Shown one piece after another: positions 23,831-35,658 of a stretch of DNA of 64,000 nt. A model generated the notes under the pieces. It searched no databases, was not told where the DNA came from, and worked only from the letters and a program-made list of their open reading frames with translations. A program made the translations under genes and the position numbers. Positions within the stretch are counted from its first letter, which is position 1, and each line of letters starts with the position of its first letter. This stretch comes from Ananas comosus (lineage: Eukaryota > Streptophyta > Magnoliopsida > Poales > Bromeliaceae), in NCBI RefSeq assembly GCF_001540865.1, contig NC_033636.1, positions 7,505,334-7,569,333 of the forward strand. The letters are read 5' to 3'.

Positions 23831-23982
23831 ATTCGGATAGGGAGAGACCTTGCCCATTCGGTGAGTTTGTGCGCATGCCCGAGCAGCCCAATTAGAGGTC
23901 TCGGAGATTCGGATAGGGGGAGACCTTGCCCATTCGGTGAGTTTGTGCGCATGCCCGAGCGGCCCAATTAGAGGTCTCGGAG
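23831..23982 (+). repeat. 76-base tandem duplication
   Basis: Two adjacent 76-base units starting ATTCGGATAGGG and ending GGTCTCGGAG differ at about two positions. The next bases, CGTGACA, resemble the gypsy-like LTR end seen at 16566, so the unit may come from an LTR edge. Confidence 0.85.
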
Positions 23983-24189
23983 CGTGACAACTGTCCCAGC
24001 GTCACTCACGGCTAATCGTCGCCCTCACCGCTTGTCCCTGCTCCCAACTATAAGGCGTCGATCTTATGCGGATTTGATATTTATATAAATAATTATTATA
24101 TAAAATATAAATTGTATTCACGTAGTTATATAAAACTAGTCAGTGATTATACATTTATAAAATATAAAAAGAAAATCTAATTATTTTAT

Positions 24190-24405
24190 AATATTTTATT
24201 CTTCCGTTGTGAAGTGCAGATTTTTACGCTAGTAACTATTAAAAGACCAACTTTTAATTTATTTAAAATGATAAAAATAAAAGGATTTTTTTTTTCTTTG
24301 TCTTCAATTTTCGCCAAGCTTATTTGCTCACTATACACATTTCGTTGTATGATCGCATGTGGAAGCATATTCATTTTATACATCTTTATACTATAAAAAT
24401 ATAAA
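24190..24405 (+). repeat. Left flank of the copia insertion, homologous to 11.3-11.6 kb
   Basis: Matches the reverse complement of about 11370-11580 ('gctagtaactat', 'caagctt', 'gtatgatcgcatgtg'). Homology resumes after the copia element at 29977. Confidence 0.75.
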
Positions 24406-24410
24406 TTATA

Positions 24411-24949
24411 TGTTGTTACATTTTATTATTAATATGATTTTAATAACCTTTTGATAACTTATACTCTTGCATTCATGGAGGAATGCAAGTTACTTCATAA
24501 CTCTACTTTGATTGAAACCTAACCTATGCTTTCGTAAACTCCTATAGCACTATGTAACCTATGGGTTTAATACTATCGTAACCTATACTTTTGAAGCCTA
24601 TATATAGAGGACTTCTCTATTCACTTCAACATAACATAAAAAAAGAAAACTACAATATCTATATTCTACTTGAGAGAGAGAAGGTCAAAGAAAGGTGTTT
24701 CTTTTGGTGGAGCTTTGGGCTCATCTACTTGTGCAGAGTTGGTGAAGCCACACGACGAGGGTCGAGCCGTTGTATCCTGGAGGGGACAAGTCAGTGCTCT
24801 GCTGCATCGGTTCAAAGGCTTTGCCAACCGCAGAGGGCTTGAATCTCCTTAAAGAGAGCGAGATATCCGTGCCTCGGCTTGATCGACTCGTTGATATTTT
24901 TTAAATTATTTTGTAGCTAACCTCTATTTTTTGAATATTTACACCAACA
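24411..24949 (+). repeat. 5' LTR of the copia element
   Basis: 539 bases, starting TGTTGTTACATTTTATTATT and ending TTTACACCAACA. A TATA box (CTATATATAGAGG, about 24598-24610) predicts transcription starting near 24630. At 24838-24853 it carries CTTGAATCTCCTTAAA, the complement of the priming position. Confidence 0.93.
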
Positions 24950-24951
24950 AT

Positions 24952-24967
24952 TTTAAGGAGATTCAAG
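24952..24967 (+). other. Unusual primer-binding position, complementary to the element's own LTR
   Basis: Two bases after the 5' LTR lies TTTAAGGAGATTCAAG. It has no TGG start and does not match tRNA-Met. It is the exact 16-base reverse complement of 24838-24853 in the LTR. The gag start codon follows at 24969, so no other primer site fits between. Self-priming is inferred. Confidence 0.6.
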
Positions 24968-24968
24968 A

Positions 24969-27900
24969 ATGGAGGCTACACGTGAAAAGTTCAACGATAC
25001 TGCCGGAGATCTCAACAAGCCCTTCCGCTTCAATGGAAGCCACTTCAAGAGGTGGAAAGGAAAAGTGTTATTCTACCTCAATTTACTTAAAGTTGCATAT
25101 GTTCTCACGGAGAAGAACCCAAAGAAAATGAATACCGACGATATGAATGAAGACGAACTTCTCGAACACTACGAGAAAACTGAAAAATACGAGAAGGATG
25201 AGTATAACTGTCGGTATTATCTTCTTAACTGCCTTTCGGATCAATTCTATGATTATTATGAAAATACTTACTCCTCTGCAAAGAAGATTTGGAAGGCATT
25301 GCAGCTAAAGTATGATACAGAGCAAGCTGGTGCAAAGAAATATGCTGCTAGCAGCTTTTTTCGCTACCAGATGGTCGAAGGAAAATCGGTGGTGGAGCAA
25401 GTTCAAGATTTTCAAATGATCGCTCATGAAGTTCAATCTGAAGGAGTCAAGTTTGGAGATAACTTGATCGTACTAGGGATCATCGAGAAGCTACCACCAT
25501 CATCGAAAGAATTCCAAAAGACCCTTCGACACAAGTAAAAGGAGATGTCTCTCGAGACATTAATTGCACGCATTCGTGTGGAAGAGGAGGCAAGAGGCCA
25601 AGATGCACTTGAAGCAAAAGAGAATGATGCTAGCGCCACTAAGGTAAACTTAGTATCTTCTAATACTTTACCTAATAACAATCATTCTAGAAATACATAC
25701 TTGAAGCCTAAGAAGAAAATTAGAAAGAACAGTAATAGACCTCAATTTAAGAAAAATGACCAAGAACCTCCTTCTTATGTGAAAAATATAATTTGCTATG
25801 TCTGTGGCAAAAGTAGGCATATTGCTCAAATTTACAAATACCGGAAACATAAAGCTTTACCTCAAGCTAATGTTACCGAGGAGCCACTTGTGGCGATGAT
25901 AACAGACATATGCTTAGTGGAGAATGCTAAAGGATGGTGGGCAGACTCTGGTGCCAATAGGCATGTCTGTCATGATGAGACTTGGTTTAAAACATATACT
26001 CCCTATGAACAAGCAAGAAGTATTATGCTTGGTGATTCGCATACTTCTGAAGTTTTAGGGAGTGGTGAGGTCGAGTTAAAATTTACTTCTGGAAGGGTGC
26101 TTATCTTGAAAGATGTGTTGTATACACCCTCGATTAGGAAGAACTTGATGTCAAGTTTTCTTCTTAATAAAGCTGGCTTCAAACAGACCATTGAGTCTGA
26201 TCAGTATGTGATTTCAAAGAAGGGAAAGTTTGTAGGTAAAGGTTATGCATGCGACGGAATGTTTAAACTAAGCATTGAGAATAAAGTATCATCTACTTCT
26301 GCTTATATGCTTTCTTCTATGAATTTTTGGCATGCTCGTTTGTGTCATATCAACAGCAGATATGTTAGCTTGATGAGTAGTTTAGGATTAATTTCCAGAC
26401 TGAATAGTGATTTTGACAAATGAAAAATATGTAGTAAGTCAAAAATCACTAAACGACCTCATAAGAGAATTGAAAGAAGTACCGAATTACTTGAGTTAAT
26501 TCACAGTGATATTTGTGAATTTGAAGGTAATCTAACTCGTGGAGGAAATAGATATTTTATCACTTTTATTGATGATTTTTTTAAATATACTTATGTTTAT
26601 TTATTAAAAAATAAAAGCGGTGCTTTTGAAAAATTTAAAGATTTCCTCCGTTAAGTAGAAAACCAATTCGGTAAAAAGATAAAAAAGAATTAGAAGTGAT
26701 CGAGGTCGTGAGTATGAATCTACGGGATTCAACTCTTTTGTGCAGTCTTTAGGAATTATCCATGAGACTACTGCTCCATATTCACCTGTCTCAAATGGAG
26801 TAGCTAAGAGAAAAAATAGAACACTTATTGAGCTAACAAATGCTATGATGGTTGACACCGGTGTACCCTTAAATCTTTCGGGTGAAGCCATTTTAACTAC
26901 ATGTTATATCTTAAATCACGTGCCACATAAGAAGTCTAAGGTGACACCCTTTAAATTGTGGAAAGAGTATAAGCCAAATTTGGAATACCTTAAAGTGTAG
27001 GGTTGTCTAGCATATGTGAGGCTACCAGACCCTAAAAGACCCAAATTGGGTGTTAGAGCTGTCACTTGTGTATTTCTTGGATATGCTTTGAATAGTACAG
27101 CCTATAGATTTTTAGATATTAAACATAATGTGATTTTTGAATCAAGAGATGCTATTTTTCATGAAGAAAAGTTTCCTTATAAATCGAAAAATAGTAGAGG
27201 TCAAAATTTTAAAAGTATTTCAAATAAACCGAGTTCTTCAAACTCTTTTGTGCAAAATCAAGAAGAAAATATTTTTGAACCTAGAAGAAGCAAACGGAAT
27301 AGAATAGAAAAAGATTTTGGCCCTGATTATGTTGTTATGAATATTGAAGAAAATCCATTTTCTTTACAAGATGCTTTATCTTCAAATGATCAAACGTTTT
27401 GGAAGAGGCTGTATCGATGGATGGAATCCCTAATTTCTGATAAAACATGGAAAATTGTGGATTTACCACAGGGCTTAACAACCAATTGGTTTGTAATTGG
27501 GTCCTCAGAAGAAAGTTGAAACCGGTGGAAGGTAGAAAGTTATAAGCTAGACTTGTTGCAAAAGGTTATAAAATAAAAAGAAGATCTAGACTTCTTGATA
27601 CCTTTTTCTCCGGTGACAAGAGTGACATCCATCAGAGTTCTGATTGCTATTGCTCAATTCATGACTTATAAATTCACGATAGATGGATTAGACTGCCTTT
27701 TCTGGAATGGTGACCTAGATGAGATTTATATGGACAAACCTGAGGGGTTCATTGAGTCTGGACAAGAAATAAAGTGTGCAAGCTAAATAAATCCCTTTAT
27801 GTACTTAAGGCAGGCAAACTAAGCAGTTGGCATGAAAAAATTTTGATTCTTGCATGATTGAGAATGGCTTTAAATTAAACGAGTGTGATAAGTGCATTCA

Positions 27901-28960
27901 TTACAAAACTTTTGAAAAGTTGCATGTGATTGTTACCTTTATGTGGATGATTTGCTAATTTTGCTCTAACTTAAATGTTATAAATGGGACAAAAATTATG
28001 CTAAATCATTATTTGAAATGAAAGATCTAGTGAAGCTAACATATTTTGGTATGAAATTACCAGAACACCAGATGGGATCTTTTCTTGATCAGTCGCATTA
28101 ATGTTGAAGAAAATTTTAAGAAAGTATAATTTCTAATTGCAAGCATTGACCTACACCTTTTGATTCGGTGTTCACATTATTTTCTATTAAATGAAAATGA
28201 AATTTGAATCAAAAGAATATGCTAGTATGATTGGAGCTTGCAGTTTGCGACTTGATTGGCACGAGACTGATATGGCGTACGTCGTAGGGATACTTAGTAA
28301 TTTACAAGCAAGCGCCGGTACAGAGCATTGGCATGCCATGGAACGTATGGATGAGATATCTCGTTGGTAACCAAAACTTATGGCTGTTTAGGAAGTATTC
28401 CGCTGTGATTGAGGTTACAGTGATGGCTGACAAACCCCTATCAGGTTATTCTCTCTCTACCACTGGTTTAATTTTTACTTTAGCAGGTGGTACTATATTT
28501 GGAAATCTAAAAAGCATAACTATCATTGCTAACTTCAACTATGAGGCCGAGCTATTGCCTTAGCTTCAGCTAGTGAGGAAGCTAGTTGGTTGAGAGACTT
28601 ATTGTCTGAGATTTCATTTGTGGAAAAACCAGTTCCATCAGTGTTAACACTGTGATAGCACTGCTGTCATTGGTAGAGTAGAAACGTTATATAACGGTAA
28701 ATCCAGATCCGTGAGAAGAAAACTACAGTTACTGTGAGATCATATATGAACAATGTATTAGTTGTAGATTATAGTTAAATCTACTGATAATCTGGCAGAT
28801 CCATTAACTGCAAGCTTTGGGAAGCAGAAAGGATCTGGAACAAGCACGAGGGGATAGGGTTGAAGCCCATAACATCAAGAACACATATGAGGATACCCAA
28901 CCGATGATCAGGAGATCCTGAAATGGGTTCAATAGAGAAAAAGCGAATCATATGGTGGTC
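24969..28960 (+). pseudogene. copia gag-pol, interrupted
   Basis: Gag starts at 24969 ([19 protein letters not shown]). A TAA at 25536 breaks gag in frame where CAA is expected. The zinc knuckle reads CYVCGKSRHIAQIY, so its last cysteine is lost. Protease has DSGANRHVC. Integrase has FWHARLCH, then HSDICEF, RSDRGREYES, and NGVAKRKNR where the family has NGVAERKNR, so the catalytic glutamate is a lysine. Further in-frame stops are at 26421 (TGA), 26652 (TAA) and 26998 (TAG for Trp). Reverse transcriptase (WKIVDLPQG, FSPVTRVTSIRVL, DLDEIYMDKPEGF) and RNase H (SGYSLSTTG) are split by several frameshifts after about 27500. It cannot make a working polyprotein. Confidence 0.92.
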
Positions 28961-29437
28961 GTAAAGAATGCACAATATATAGATCTATATGATCGCATCT
29001 TTACTTATCCCTATGGTGTGGGTGCATTCATCCTGTAATGAAAAGAGGGTGAGTCTTTTTGCTCTTAATGAAAACTGTGACTTTATGAGTAGTTATCAGA
29101 ATTACAGACAGATTAGGATCATAAGTGGGGCCTGCTTCCTATAAGAACGTAGGCTTATTCTCAATATGCTCATGAAAACCAGAGATCAGCACAAGGCAAG
29201 TAAACGTGGCTAGCTGATTAAAGCTCATGTCAACACCTGAGATTGTTAATTTGAGCAGTAACTTTCTATTTCCCCTAAGCCAGCCAAAGTTCAAGTCTGA
29301 GACACTCTGGCTCTGGAGTAGGAGATTACTGTTTCACTAAGTGAAGTTCAATGCAGAGCACACCTTCATTATGTATAACGGTCCTCCTTTGGCCATCAAA
29401 ACTCTCAATAATTTTAATAATAAAATGAGTGGGGGAA

Positions 29438-29971
29438 TGTTGTTACATTTTATTATTAAATATGATTTTAATAACCTTTTGATACTTATACTTCTGCATC
29501 TCATGGAGGAATGCAAGTTATTCATAACTCTGATTTGAGAAACTAACTATGCTTTCGTAAACTCCTATAGCTACATATAACCTATGGTTTAATACTATCG
29601 TAACCTATACTTTGACACTATATATAGAGGGCTTCTCTATTGCACTTTCAACATAACATAAAAAAAGAAAACTACAATCTCTAATCTACTTGAGAGAGAG
29701 AAGGTCAAAGAAGGTGTTTCTTTGGTGGAGCTTTGGTGCACTCATTACTTGTGCAAGTTGGTGAAGCTCACACGACGAGGCTCGACCGTTGTATCGCTGG
29801 AGGGGACAAAATCGAGTCCTGCTGCATCGGTTCAAAAGGCTTTGCCAACTACAGAGGGCTTGAATCTTTTTAAAGAAGAGCCGAGATATCCGGGCCTCGC
29901 TTGATCGACTCGTTGATATTTTTAAATTATTTTGCTAGGCTAACCTCTATTTTTGAATATTTACACCAACA
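29438..29971 (+). repeat. 3' LTR of the copia element
   Basis: 534 bases, same ends as the 5' LTR. Differs by substitutions and many single-base gaps. The priming complement here reads CTTGAATCTTTTTAAA, two changes from the 5' LTR. Confidence 0.93.
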
Positions 29972-29976
29972 TTATA

Positions 29977-30230
29977 TTTTAATGATGTACATTTTATTAT
30001 ATTCTATTAATATTCCTAAGTGAACTCTAAACTCTTTACTCAAATTGCCATTCAATAATGTTCTCTTCATTTTTTTTTTTTTATTTCATGTGACGTTTTG
30101 TTTATATGAAACTAATTTAATCAACCAATTTTATTTTATTTTTAATAATTTCATTGATAATATTTCTTAGTTGCGGTCCACTCCCACTTAGGATATTGAC
30201 AAAGTTTTTCTCTCTCTCTCCTCCATCAAT
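29977..30230 (+). repeat. Right flank of the copia insertion, homologous to 11.1-11.35 kb
   Basis: Continues the inverted match to 11098-11350 ('attaatattcctaag', 'tttcttagttg', 'ggatattgacaaag'). With the left flank it reconstitutes the pre-insertion sequence. Confidence 0.72.
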
Positions 30231-31117
30231 TTTTATAATTGGTCTCTATTTATTCTTTCCCGGGAGGTGGGCAAGTTTTTTTTTCTCTTTATAGTCAAAC
30301 ACTCTAGAATGATTAAAATTTCCAAACATTTAAGTCGTTTTGATAATAAGACTTAATCAACGATCTGTACTTTAAATGAAAGCTTAAATAGCGAGAATCA
30401 TATTTTAGTAATTTTTAAAAATTATTGTCCCAGTGAATAAATTAAATGGCCATAAAATAAGCATTCAAAATCGAATGATTTTTATAAAAACCTAGATTAA
30501 TTTATTGTGGAGATTTTATTTACACACCACTATCACACACACATTCATATACGTTTATTATGTAGGTGCAATTACGGTACCGTCACAAATAATTGATGGA
30601 GATTTTAATTAGTTATATTCATGATGTTAGGCACAATTTCGATATTTGCAAAATATTTATCTAAAAATTTTTCAAATCATGATGTTATAATATTAAAAAA
30701 GAGACGTGTGTAAATAAAAGATTATTATCAATAATCTTTAAGATTGTAAATAGTAAATCGAAATAGTGTAAGAAAGTCTAATCTATACTTATTTAAAGTC
30801 AATATATCGCAAACACAAAAAATATAATTATGAATCAAGTTCACAAACTGGATATCATTCTTTTCTACATTAGGGATAATATCACTATTATTCATCAATG
30901 CTGATTTAAAATAAGACTGCAATATATTAATAAATGGAATTTTTTTAGGAATTATATTATTGGGTAATTATTATTTGGTAAACAATTGATACGTGCCTCG
31001 TTCTTATTTCCTCAACTTTAGCAATTTGTGGATTATAATGCTAGTATCCTTATTGCTAAGCTCTTGACAAGCAAATCGTTGAATAATAAAAATTTTAAAT
31101 TTTAAACAAATAGCTAA
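30231..31117. other. AT-rich intergenic DNA
   Basis: No gene or clear element. Scattered AT-rich low-complexity DNA. Confidence 0.5.
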
Positions 31118-31532
31118 CACTATAAAAAAATAACATTTAATTTAATATTTAACAATACTTAAAAGCATACAATATATCTAGCGTTATATTGAAGCGTCGA
31201 TCAAAGTGTCGACAAATGAAAAGTCTCACGTTATTACCGACGCTTATGCTATGCATCGAAAAATATTCCTATACTTATAAGTCCAATTTTTTAAAATCTA
31301 AACATTTTAATTAAGTGTTTTTTAGAGATTAGGTATATTATTTAATAAAGTGTTGAAAAATTAAAAAATAATAGAAAGTATATTATTAATAAATTGGTTT
31401 GATACAATAGAAATTCATATGACGCCGTTTTTTTGAAGCGTTAGTATTTATTAATTTGTAGGAATGCTTGGGGACGCTTCCTCCAAGTATCGCCTAAAAA
31501 GCGTCTTATAATTGAGTATTTTCCTTATAGTG
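31118..31532. mobile_element. CACTA-like non-autonomous element
   Basis: Left end CACTATAAAAAAATAA, right end TTTTCCTTATAGTG, imperfect inverted ends of the CACTA type. Subterminal GCGTC/GACGC words recur ('gaagcgtcgatc', 'gacgcttatgc', 'gacgcttcctcc', 'aaaagcgtctta'). No 3-base target duplication is clear and there is no transposase, so this is a decayed or candidate element. Confidence 0.5.
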
Positions 31533-31699
31533 TATATTAATACTGTATTCTTATAAGTTTATTTGTATAGTTAGTTAATTTGCAATTATTCGCGGAATTT
31601 TTGAAGAAACGAGCAGTCGTCGCTATATTTTTTTAAAAAATTCGAAAAAAACACCGTTTTTTTTCGTCAAAATAACATTAGCGAATTATTCCGTGATTC

Positions 31700-31975
31700 G
31701 TGAATGATTTGCTTAAAAAAAACGGCCCACGAGTCGCCACCTCTCGTCACCGAACTCGTCCTTGTCGTCGTCGTCGTCGTCGTCCTCCGCCGCCTGGCCG
31801 GCGCCGGACAGAGAGGCCACGCGACGGAATCCGTCTCGCCCGAGCGTCCGTCTGCAGCCACTGCGAAAAACAAAATTATGATGGAAATGGCACGGGTTGC
31901 CGCGAGCGGGAGCAGAAGGTGCGCGCGGTCGGCCTCATGACCGGATAAGAGGGAGTCCACGGTGGACCTCCCTCT
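31700..31975. other. GC-rich island of unknown origin
   Basis: About 275 GC-rich bases with a GTC trinucleotide run (31763-31784), in AT-rich surroundings. Frames of about 80-100 codons exist on both strands but show no known domain and are biased by the repeat. It lies directly beside the Helitron-like end at 31984. It could be a captured or leftover gene 5' end. Confidence 0.35.
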
Positions 31976-31983
31976 CATTATTA

Positions 31984-33538
31984 CTAGTGAAATACCCGCG
32001 CGATGCTACGTGATATAAAAATATTTTATAAATAAATTTTATTTTTTAATATTCTTATATTGTTTTATAAGTCTAATTATTACTTAAATAAAAGCTTAGA
32101 TAAAAATAATTTTAATAGTAAATCTATTTAAACAAAATCATTAAAAATTGGTATATGCTAAAAGAAATTTATACAACAATTATTTTATAAAAATTTATAT
32201 GAAAGGATTTGAGATAAATTTATCAAATAATTTTTAAAATTAATAAGTAGAAGAAAAATAAAATTGTAGAGAGAACTTGTTTAATAAACTTAATTAATAT
32301 ATATATACATATTACACTATATTTCTAAATTTTAGTCCTGAAATTTAAATTTTGTATTTTTTATATAACGATATTTACGTGATTTAAATGCATCTATTAG
32401 GTTTGATTTTATTATGCAATTTATTACGGCATATTATTAATAAAATTAATTAAATATAATATATTTTAATTAATTATGAATAAATTAAGTAATTAATTTC
32501 ATAGAGTTAGAGATTTAAAATTTTAAAATTTGAACTTTAAAATTGGAAATAAATATTATGAGTTAAAATTAAAATTTAGAATTAAAAATATAAATATAAA
32601 ATTTGAATTTATAACTTTAAAATTGAATGTAGTTAAAATTTAAAAATTCGTATATATATATTTTTATTATATTATATAGAGGGAAAGAGCGAGTAAGGAG
32701 GGTTTGGGGGACACGTGTCACCCTTTGTTCCCACAAAACCCTCCTTAAATATAGTAAATTAATTAATTAATTTTATAGAGTTTAGAGATTAAAATTTTAA
32801 AATTTAAAATTGAAGTTTATAATTTAGAAATAAATATTATGAGTTAAAATTGAAATTCAGAATTTAAAATATAAAATATAAAATTTGATATTTATAACTT
32901 AAAATTTGAAAGTATAAAAATATTAAAATTTTCGTATATATACTCAATTCAAAAAATTATAGTTGAGGGGCTATCTATATATTTTATCTACATAAAATAA
33001 TGATAGCTATTTGGTGCCACCAAGCTGTATAAGTAAATTTACAACACTTTATTTTAAATATTTGATATAAAAATCTAACTCTGATAATTTTTATATAGGC
33101 GACATTTTATATAGTATAAATCGCATTTATAAAATTATATTTGAATTTAATATATTAATCATTAAAAATTAAGGTTAGTGTATGTAATATATTATAGACC
33201 GGGGTGTAGGCAAAATTTTAATAAATGAGAAGTTGTTGGAAGAAATTATTTCATGCCACCGGGTGTATATTTATATGTTAAACACTATATTTGATAAGTC
33301 ATATTGTTGGAACTTAACGCCTATAATATTTTGTACAAAAATTATTATATAGTGTAAATATATCCATTAAATTATATTTTAATTTTAAATTAAAAAAATA
33401 GAGTTTGTGTATGTTATATTTGTGTAGACCGGGTGCAATCAAATTTTTAAAAGAAGAGGAGAGCTGAGAGGACACGTGTCACTCCTATCCACTTTGAGTT
33501 GATCTAACTCTCCTTTAATGTAGAAAAAAAAGTATAGA
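31984..33538 (-). mobile_element. Helitron-like element (candidate)
   Basis: On the minus strand a TC start (TCTATACTTTTTTTTCTAC) at 33538 is followed within 80 bases by a GACACGTGTC palindrome, and the far end reads GCATCGCGCGGGTATTTCACTAGT, a CTRRT end at 31984. A second start-like sequence with the same palindrome is near 32757. About 200 bases (32455-32660) are repeated directly at 32755-32945. No helicase is present. Confidence 0.45.
32455..32945. repeat. Pair of about 200-base direct repeats
   Basis: Both copies run from 'ttagagatt..aaaattttaaaattt' through 'aaataaatattatgagttaaaatt' to 'ttcgtatatata', separated by about 95 bases holding GGGGGACACGTGTCACCC. Divergence is moderate, and they lie in AT-rich DNA. 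Confidence 0.7.
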
Positions 33539-35439
33539 TTATTATAATATTTTATTTATAAATTTGTAATTATTAATATTTTTAAATATATAACTCTTAT
33601 ATATTATTAATATATGTTTATTATAATTTTAAATATATTTAATCTATATATAAAAAATATAATAATAATATATATAGTATTTAATTATTATATATTTATT
33701 ATATAGTCGAATTTTTTATCCCAAATTTTTAATTGATGAGCGTATAATATCCGTATAAATCACGTATCCGAATAATTGTCGAATTCGTTTTTTAGCTGTA
33801 TTTTTCAACGAATTTAAAAATTAAAAGACAAATTTTATCAGTACCTAATTTTTGCTGAATCCAAATTATCTAGCTATGATTTTGTACCGCTTTTTTCCGC
33901 ATGTCGTTCCAAATTGTTACCAATTATTCCATATTGTTACCTTTTTCCACATGTCGTTCCAAATTATTACCAATTATTCCATATTGTTAGTTTGGCGAAC
34001 CAACGACTTCATAATTAAATCAAGATAAAAATAATTTTTGAAAGTAATTTTTAAGAATATTTGTAAACATTTTATAAATATGTGTTGAAAAGGGAAACAA
34101 TAACATACGACCTATTCATAATTATAATTTCTCTTCTGAATAATTATTGTCATGTCATTTTATAAACTCTGCCTTTTCCACATAAACTAGTATTTCTGTA
34201 ACATCTATGATGGAAAAAAAAATTTATTTTTCTCATTTTTATCTAGAAAGAGTAAGGCTAAATAAAAGTGGCGACATACGATCCAAATTTTATCATAATA
34301 AATCAAAAATATGCAACTAATGAAAAAGAAGGAAATAGAATAAATCCATTCACTGCTGTGTTAAACTTCCCTATCAATGGAAAGCAAAAAATAAGATCCA
34401 CATATTGAAGGGTTAGGATTTAGGGTTCAGTGCATAATGATGGTACTTAGGACTTTTAGAGTTCAGTAACTAAACACTTAAAATATAATAATGACATTGC
34501 AATATGAATTGAATTTCTATGCTTTTAAAAGTACAGAGTCATTGGTGGTTGTATGTTTTCGATTCTTGGATTAAGGGATATGCGGTTATAATGATGTGGG
34601 CTCCGTAGGGTTGAGTGGATGGTTGGTTGAATAGTATAATCTAATAGATGAAAATGATCAAAAACGTAGATCTAACGGTAAAAAATTTACAAGCACCTAG
34701 CGCTTGGTGCTTTTACAAACACACATAGCCGGAGTCTTGCAATATCATTAGCTAGTAACATTTTAGGGTACCTTCTAAATTACTTATAGCAACACTTTTA
34801 ATTTAGACTAAATACATAAAACTCCTCTGTCAAAACCCGATTTTTCACTTTCTATTTTTGTCATTTAAAACCTACACTTTACCCACTTATAAAATGAAAA
34901 TTATTTACTTCATCCTTTACCGTTAGTAATCCGTTCCGTTTATAAAATATTATTATATATTTTTTTATGCCAAAAATGCCCTCAGTCTTCTATCCTGTGA
35001 ATATGGTGAGGGGCAAAATGGTGAGGGGCAAAAAGATCATTTTGTCATCACAATTCACACCGTTCCCCTTGTGAACATTTTTAATTTTACAAGGGAGTAA
35101 AGTGTAGGTTTTTAAATGACAGGGAGGGAAGGTGAAAACTTAGTTTTTGACATGAGAATTTTCTGTAATTTAGCCTTTAATTTAAGGAAAATCTTTTTAT
35201 CAGCAATTTTAGAGTCTCATATCAGTTTCATATAAAAATATAAAATAGAATAAATAAAGGAGGTTACTAAAAAGTCTCAATATTTTTTAATAAAAGTTGA
35301 GGGATCATTTCCAAATAGGTAAATTGATTAAGTGATTATAGAGAAAAAAGTTGAGGGCCCGGTCATGGGCAAAATTAACCTCTTTGAATCGGATTTTAGT
35401 TGAGGATGTATAAATTGATGGGGAAAAAAAAAATCTTTA
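33539..35439. other. AT-rich intergenic DNA with repeat fragments
   Basis: No gene. A local duplication of 'ccacatgtcgttccaaatt.ttaccaattattcc' occurs at about 33898-33986. A piece near 34550-34730 ('gggttgagtggatggttggttgaatagtataat') matches the element at 62652-62880. Confidence 0.5.
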
Positions 35440-35444
35440 AAAAG

Positions 35445-35658
35445 TGTTAAATATCACATGGTATCAGAGCAGGAGGTCCTGAGTTCGAGTCACGTCAGGC
35501 TCTTAGCATATTAATTTCCTCCCATTTAATTCAAAGCCCACATCATGGGCCGATTAAAAAGTCTCGAGCCCAGACGTGAGGGGGAATGTTAAATATAAAA
35601 ATGTTTAAACACCGTTTTCTAACAGCTTAAGCTTTTAGAGTACAACGATTGTTTCACA
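35445..35658 (+). mobile_element. TRIM-like miniature LTR element, copy 1
   Basis: The 3' LTR (35587-35658, 72 bases) runs TGTTAAATATAAAAATGTTT to TTTCACA. The 5' LTR (35445-35458) is cut down to TGTTAAATATCACA. Next comes a perfect tRNA-Met primer site TGGTATCAGAGC (35459-35470). A purine tract GTGAGGGGGAA precedes the 3' LTR. AAAAG flanks both ends (35440-35444 and 35659-35663). The interior has no coding capacity. Confidence 0.88.

Larger units (their letters stand above)
24411..29971 (+). mobile_element. Ty1/copia LTR retrotransposon, nearly complete but decayed
   Basis: A 5.56-kb element with LTRs at 24411-24949 and 29438-29971, TG..CA ends and a TTATA target duplication (24406-24410 and 29972-29976). 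Order gag, protease, integrase, reverse transcriptase, RNase H defines copia. A polypurine tract (GTGGGGGAA) precedes the 3' LTR. The priming position just after the 5' LTR is not the usual tRNA-Met site (see that feature). The LTRs differ by many substitutions and one-base gaps, so the insertion is either old or poorly assembled in the 3' part. Confidence 0.95.

Noticed and set aside
31118..31532. Miniature regulatory array of GCGTC words
   Set aside because: The words and CACTA-like tips together are better explained by a decayed CACTA element.
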